Virus record (IMG/VR): IMGVR_UViG_3300029787_000003
Location: 3,236 to 67,235 of that record
Source of the DNA: a virus
DNA length: 64,000 bases
Direction: 5' to 3' (one strand)
Shown: piece after piece, positions 61,085-64,000 of the stretch
How positions within the stretch are numbered: position 1 is the stretch's first letter
How the letters are laid out: every line of letters begins with the position of its first letter
Notes under the pieces: generated by a model
The model's database searches: none
What the model saw: the letters and a program-made list of their open reading frames with translations, nothing else
What the model was told of the DNA's origin: nothing
Position numbers and translations under genes: made by a program

Positions 61085-61669
61085 ATGACCAGTGAGAGTG
61101 AATTAATTAGAAGATATAAAGGTGTCTTTTCAAAAGAGAGATGTAAGAAAATAATGAGACACTTAGATTACTTAGAGAATAATAGTCTATTATTTTATGA
61201 TAAAAGAAATCTTCATATGGAAGATCATCTAACTCTCAATGCAACTTTGGATTACGAGATAGATTTGACTGCAACTACGAGAGTAGCAGAAGAAATACTC
61301 CCAATGCTTAAAAAACCAGTTGATGAATACTTAGAGACTGTTAGTATTCTTAAATCAAGTAGATTCTTGTGCTATGATTGTAAGATAAAGAAAATCCCTC
61401 AAGGTGGAGGGTTTCATAATTGGCATTTTGAAAATGGTGTTATAGGTGCAACACCAAGAACTTTTGTGATACAAGTATATCTTAATGATGACTTTGAGGG
61501 TGGTGAGACAGAATTTTTATATCAGAATAGAAGAGAACAAGCAGTACAGGGTGATGTTTTAATTTTCCCTGCAGGATTTACACATACTCATAGGGGTAAT
61601 CCACCAATAGGAGGAACAAAATATCTTGCTACAACGTGGGCTATTATTCAACCACCTGATGATAATTAA
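61085..61669 (+). CDS. 2OG-Fe(II) dioxygenase (prolyl 4-hydroxylase-like)
   Basis: The ATG at 61085 gives 194 aa (TTG at 61073 is less likely). The P4H pattern is clear: IKKIPQGGGFHNWHFENG with His114-x-Glu116 as the metal pair (most members have HxD). Then VIQVYLNDDFEGGETEF, GDVLIFPAGFTHTHRG with the distal His (His167 or His169), and GGTKYLATTW with Lys179 as the 2-oxoglutarate contact. Cyanophages often carry such enzymes, target unknown. First of three dioxygenases in a row, overlapping the second by one base. Confidence 0.86.
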   Translation: MTSESELIRRYKGVFSKERCKKIMRHLDYLENNSLLFYDKRNLHMEDHLTLNATLDYEIDLTATTRVAEEILPMLKKPVDEYLETVSILKSSRFLCYDCKIKKIPQGGGFHNWHFENGVIGATPRTFVIQVYLNDDFEGGETEFLYQNRREQAVQGDVLIFPAGFTHTHRGNPPIGGTKYLATTWAIIQPPDDN

Positions 61670-62367
61670 TGGCTCAAGTTTTTAATGTATTTCCAACTAC
61701 GATAGTTGTTGATGTAATGCAGGGACATAACAAATATCTTGAAGATTTTGAAAAAGTATATCCAAAATATGATTATGCACCTGAGATACATGATAATGGA
61801 TATGTTTATAACACCACTACGAGTGAAAACTTTGGTAATCCTTTATTACATACAGATAAAGAACTAGAGGATATGTTTGGTGAGATTGCTTATAATGTAA
61901 AAAAGTATATCTATGAGGTACTAGATTATAAAAGAATATTTAATATTGTTATTACTAAGAGTTGGTTATCTAGGTCTAGAAAATCTGAAGATGAAATTGT
62001 TTGGCACGATCATTCTGCAAGTCAAATATCTTTTGTATATTATTTAAAAACACCACCAAATTCACACGTATTGAAGTTCCTTACCCCTGATAATACTAAT
62101 AGTGTGTTTAGAGGTAATAATACCAGTGAGTATAAACATGGTATTGAGAATTTTAATTTAGTAAATTCTTCTACATTCTTTATAGAACCAGTAGCGGGAA
62201 GTTTAATTATGTTTCCAAGTAAAGTAAAACATTGTACACACTCAATAGATGATAATTTTGAGGGTGAAAGATTGGCTATCGTTGGTGATGTTACATTAGT
62301 ATATAATCCTAATATTTTAGATTATTCTCAGGGATACATACATCCTAATTACTGGAAGGTTTATTAG
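61669..62367 (+). CDS. 2OG-Fe(II) dioxygenase (TIGR02466-like)
   Basis: The 232-aa product begins AQVFNVFPTTIVVDV. Its metal region is VWHDHSASQISFVYYL (His113-Asp114-His115). The distal His is in MFPSKVKHCTHS, followed by an Arg in ERLAIVGD. It follows the P4H-like gene and precedes a third dioxygenase by a TAGTG overlap. The same type as the 2255 and 36980 products by layout, but sequences differ. Substrate unknown. Confidence 0.8.
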   Translation: MAQVFNVFPTTIVVDVMQGHNKYLEDFEKVYPKYDYAPEIHDNGYVYNTTTSENFGNPLLHTDKELEDMFGEIAYNVKKYIYEVLDYKRIFNIVITKSWLSRSRKSEDEIVWHDHSASQISFVYYLKTPPNSHVLKFLTPDNTNSVFRGNNTSEYKHGIENFNLVNSSTFFIEPVAGSLIMFPSKVKHCTHSIDDNFEGERLAIVGDVTLVYNPNILDYSQGYIHPNYWKVY

Positions 62368-62969
62368 TGTTTAGATTAAATGAAGAACTACAAATCATAA
62401 ATTGCCCATCAAGTAGGCCTATCTTTATAATAGATGATTTCTATGAGAATCCAAAAGAAGTTGAGGATTATCTTTTTAATAGAAATTCTCCACTATGGAA
62501 AATAAATGATGCTGGAAGTAAGAATGGTGTATATTTTGAAGATAGAAGATTTTCTATCTATGATGAGAGACTACGAGAAGCATATGATTACTTAAGTGAG
62601 TTGTGTGGGCAGAAATATTTTAGTTGTGATGTTAACACTAATATGACTCGCTTTACTAAAGATAGTTTTAATGACTACGAGAATTGTATTTGGTGGCCAC
62701 ACAAGGATACTGGATATAATGGTATAGTATATTTTAGTGATGAATGTGGTACTTGTTTATATGAGGACTTAGGTGTAGATGGTTTTAGTATCGAACATCG
62801 TGAACCTTGGAGACTGAAGGAAAAATATAAAGTATTAGAAACACTTGTTCCAAAGTATAATCGTATGGTATTATTTGATGGTATGATACCACACGGAATG
62901 AATATCTGTAGTGATAGATATTTTGGCGAGGAATATCGTAAAAACCAAGTATTTTTCTTTGATAAATGA
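62367..62969 (+). CDS. 2OG-Fe(II) dioxygenase-fold protein (DUF6445-like)
   Basis: The 200-aa product starts at GTG overlapping the previous stop. It contains WWPHKDTGYNGIVYFSDECG with H112-x-D114 as a metal pair, then NRMVLFDGMIPHGM with distal His176, and an Arg-containing end (YRKNQVFFFDK). This HxD...H spacing is that of the cupin-like dioxygenases. The N-terminal half (IIDDFYENPKEVEDYL) matches the start of DUF6445-type proteins that I recall. Third in the series. Confidence 0.68.
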   Translation: MFRLNEELQIINCPSSRPIFIIDDFYENPKEVEDYLFNRNSPLWKINDAGSKNGVYFEDRRFSIYDERLREAYDYLSELCGQKYFSCDVNTNMTRFTKDSFNDYENCIWWPHKDTGYNGIVYFSDECGTCLYEDLGVDGFSIEHREPWRLKEKYKVLETLVPKYNRMVLFDGMIPHGMNICSDRYFGEEYRKNQVFFFDK

Positions 62970-63316
62970 AATCAATTTTTAAAATATCACATTATTATCC
63001 AGAAACTAATCAGATTACTATTAGATTCTGTAGATTACACGCACCTAAAAATATTGATGAATATAGACCTATTAGTCTTGATCTAGGTGAAGAATTAGAT
63101 TTGTATGATATAGAAACATTCACTCAAAGTATCATGAGAAAGGCTGGAGAGAAGTGGATTGAAAAACATGAAGATTCTGAAGAGTTATTGTTTGAGAATA
63201 TACCAGAGACTCCTAAAGGTAGATTTAATATAGAAGATTTAGTGGGTAAAGTTATCTCATGCGAGACTTATAAACAAAGTAGAGAAGCAATTAAAATGAG
63301 GAAGATTGAATTATGA
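62966..63316 (+). CDS. Small protein, unknown function
   Basis: The 116-aa product has beta strands (IFKISHYYPETNQITIRFCR) and an acidic helical part (TFTQSIMRKAGEKWIEKHED). Overlaps both neighbours by ATGA. It may belong functionally with the dioxygenase group, but no family is recognised. Confidence 0.62.
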   Translation: MKSIFKISHYYPETNQITIRFCRLHAPKNIDEYRPISLDLGEELDLYDIETFTQSIMRKAGEKWIEKHEDSEELLFENIPETPKGRFNIEDLVGKVISCETYKQSREAIKMRKIEL

Positions 63317-63798
63317 CTATCCCTAGATATAAACATTTTTTTAAGAGGTTAGATAAGTTCTCAGTATGTGCAATAAAAGCTGATCCTAACTGGATTGGTG
63401 TAGAGAGGGATGTTGAATGTTTAGGTGCATATCATTATGTGGTACATGGTAGGGCAAAAGTTGGAGTACCATTTAAAGAAGAATACTTTGAGGTAAAGAG
63501 TAAAGATTTCTTTTCTATGCAACATCTTTTCCCAACAGTAATGATGGACATTCAAGATGATTTCTATATGATAGGATTTAGTGCTTTACATGGGAAAGAA
63601 AAATGGGATGGTAGATTAGTAACAGAACCAACAGTACTGGTACAGAAAGAATCACATTTAATTTGTTTTGATGGTAAACCTATTGTAAATGGGAAACAAT
63701 TAGAAAGATTTGATTATGCTGATCTATCTCCTGATAGAACTTACGAGATTAATTTGAATGGTGGTGCTTTAGGATTGTTTACTGAGGTTAGTGTTTAG
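63313..63798 (+). CDS. Unknown protein, possible cupin-like beta fold
   Basis: The 161-aa product is beta-rich with a central region (CLGAYHYVVHGRAKVGVPFKEE, SKDFFSMQHLFPTVMMDIQ) that resembles a cupin barrel by strand pattern. No clear metal-binding His triad can be fixed. It converges on the halogenase-like gene and overlaps its end by 11 bases. Confidence 0.58.
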   Translation: MTIPRYKHFFKRLDKFSVCAIKADPNWIGVERDVECLGAYHYVVHGRAKVGVPFKEEYFEVKSKDFFSMQHLFPTVMMDIQDDFYMIGFSALHGKEKWDGRLVTEPTVLVQKESHLICFDGKPIVNGKQLERFDYADLSPDRTYEINLNGGALGLFTEVSV

Positions 63799-64000
63799 GT
63801 ACATTAAAGTATAGTGCTAATTGAGCCCATATAGCATCAGGATATAGATTTGTATATTTGTTTGATTTGTTATTATAGTGTTCCCATACAGTCTTAGAAC
63901 AGTCAAAGTTTTTATAGTATCTCCAAAATTCAGTATCATCTCTTTGACTTAACATATAATGATGTAAGATATAGTCAGAGTTATCTTTTTGTACTTTCAT
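63788..64000 (-). CDS. Tryptophan halogenase-like protein, C-terminal end (continues outside window)
   Basis: 70 residues are visible. The sequence includes ILHHYMLSQRDDTEFWRYYK and an aromatic/Asn-rich segment (VWEHYNNKSNKYTNLYPDAI). This resembles the C-terminal end of flavin-dependent tryptophan halogenases, where HYxLSxRxDTxFW occurs. The reading frame is open to the right edge; the Met at the edge is probably internal. Cyanophages are known to carry such genes. FAD- and substrate-binding parts are not visible, so activity cannot be judged. Confidence 0.7.
   Translation of the reverse strand: MKVQKDNSDYILHHYMLSQRDDTEFWRYYKNFDCSKTVWEHYNNKSNKYTNLYPDAIWAQLALYFNVPKH

Noticed and set aside
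1-64000. tRNA genes, rRNA, integrase, attachment sites, psbA/hli-type photosynthesis genes
   Set aside because: Looked for by eye and not recognised; a covariance-model tRNA search would be needed to exclude tRNAs fully.

Overview
The window looks like part of the genome of a T4-like myovirus that infects marine picocyanobacteria (a cyanomyovirus). The DNA is AT-rich and tightly packed. Most neighbouring genes overlap by 1-4 bases (ATGA or TAATG junctions), and nearly all lie on the + strand. T4-type proteins recognised by sequence are gp32, gp59, gp33, gp4, gp53, gp48 and gp26. Cyanophage or cyanobacterial signatures are phoH, thyX, a DUF4278-type duplicated mini-protein, a DUF1825-type protein, many 2-oxoglutarate/Fe(II) dioxygenases, purN, a NodU-type carbamoyltransferase and a partial tryptophan-halogenase-like gene. 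I see no photosynthesis genes, tRNAs, rRNAs, IS elements or CRISPR arrays.

Layout. 1-3.9 kb: an auxiliary metabolic block. It holds the C-terminal half of glycine decarboxylase P-protein (gcvP), purN, a dioxygenase, small membrane and unknown proteins, and a free-standing HNH endonuclease. 3.9-27.5 kb: a very large first cluster of fibre/adhesin genes. It includes two cysteine-rich fibres built from N-x-x-(I/L)-G repeats, a subtilisin-like protease carrying a glycine-rich adhesin insertion, a C1q-like tip protein and a 2119-residue protein. 27.5-31.0 kb: a sulfotransferase, GT9-like glycosyltransferase and carbamoyltransferase cassette. 31.0-34.2 kb: glutaredoxin and many small conserved cyanophage proteins. 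34.2-39.5 kb: ThyX, PhoH, a RecB-type nuclease, the late-transcription co-activator gp33, a dioxygenase, the helicase loader gp59, a DUF1825-type protein and the ssDNA-binding protein gp32. 39.5-42.05 kb, - strand: gp53, gp48, an unknown structural protein and gp4. 42.09-51.6 kb, + strand: a tail-tube-fold protein, gp26 with a frameshifted gp51-like extension, two tape-measure-like proteins, a gp27-like hub, a gp5-like OB domain, a large structural protein, a beta-helical spike candidate and a small fibre. 51.6-52.3 kb: three small proteins. 52.4-61.0 kb: the second fibre cluster, ending in a poly-glycine adhesin. 61.0-63.8 kb: three consecutive dioxygenases and two unknowns. The window ends in the 3' part of a tryptophan-halogenase-like gene on the - strand.

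Regulation is legible. T4-type late promoter boxes (TATAAATA, ATAAATA or CTAAATA) lie about 20-60 bp before structural genes. A symmetric divergent pair between gp4 and the tail-tube gene is among them. Sigma70-like promoters with strong -10 boxes precede gp32, the sulfotransferase cassette, the small-protein cluster at 51.65 kb and the dioxygenase cluster at 61 kb. A perfect NtcA-type palindrome (GTA-N8-TAC) sits upstream of two small conserved proteins. Two hairpin terminators are clear.

Most notable observations: (1) a textbook -1 frameshift signal (T TTT TTC, 6-nt spacer, stem-loop) joining gp26 to a gp51-like extension; (2) a fibre-cluster subtilase with an intact triad and an inserted adhesin-like glycine-rich domain; (3) fibres with about 22 and 46 cysteines set in a repeat; (4) the perfect NtcA-like site; (5) the gcvP-purN pair; (6) six dioxygenases in one window. 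No base positions beyond the window and no database results were available, so family assignments rest on motif recognition.
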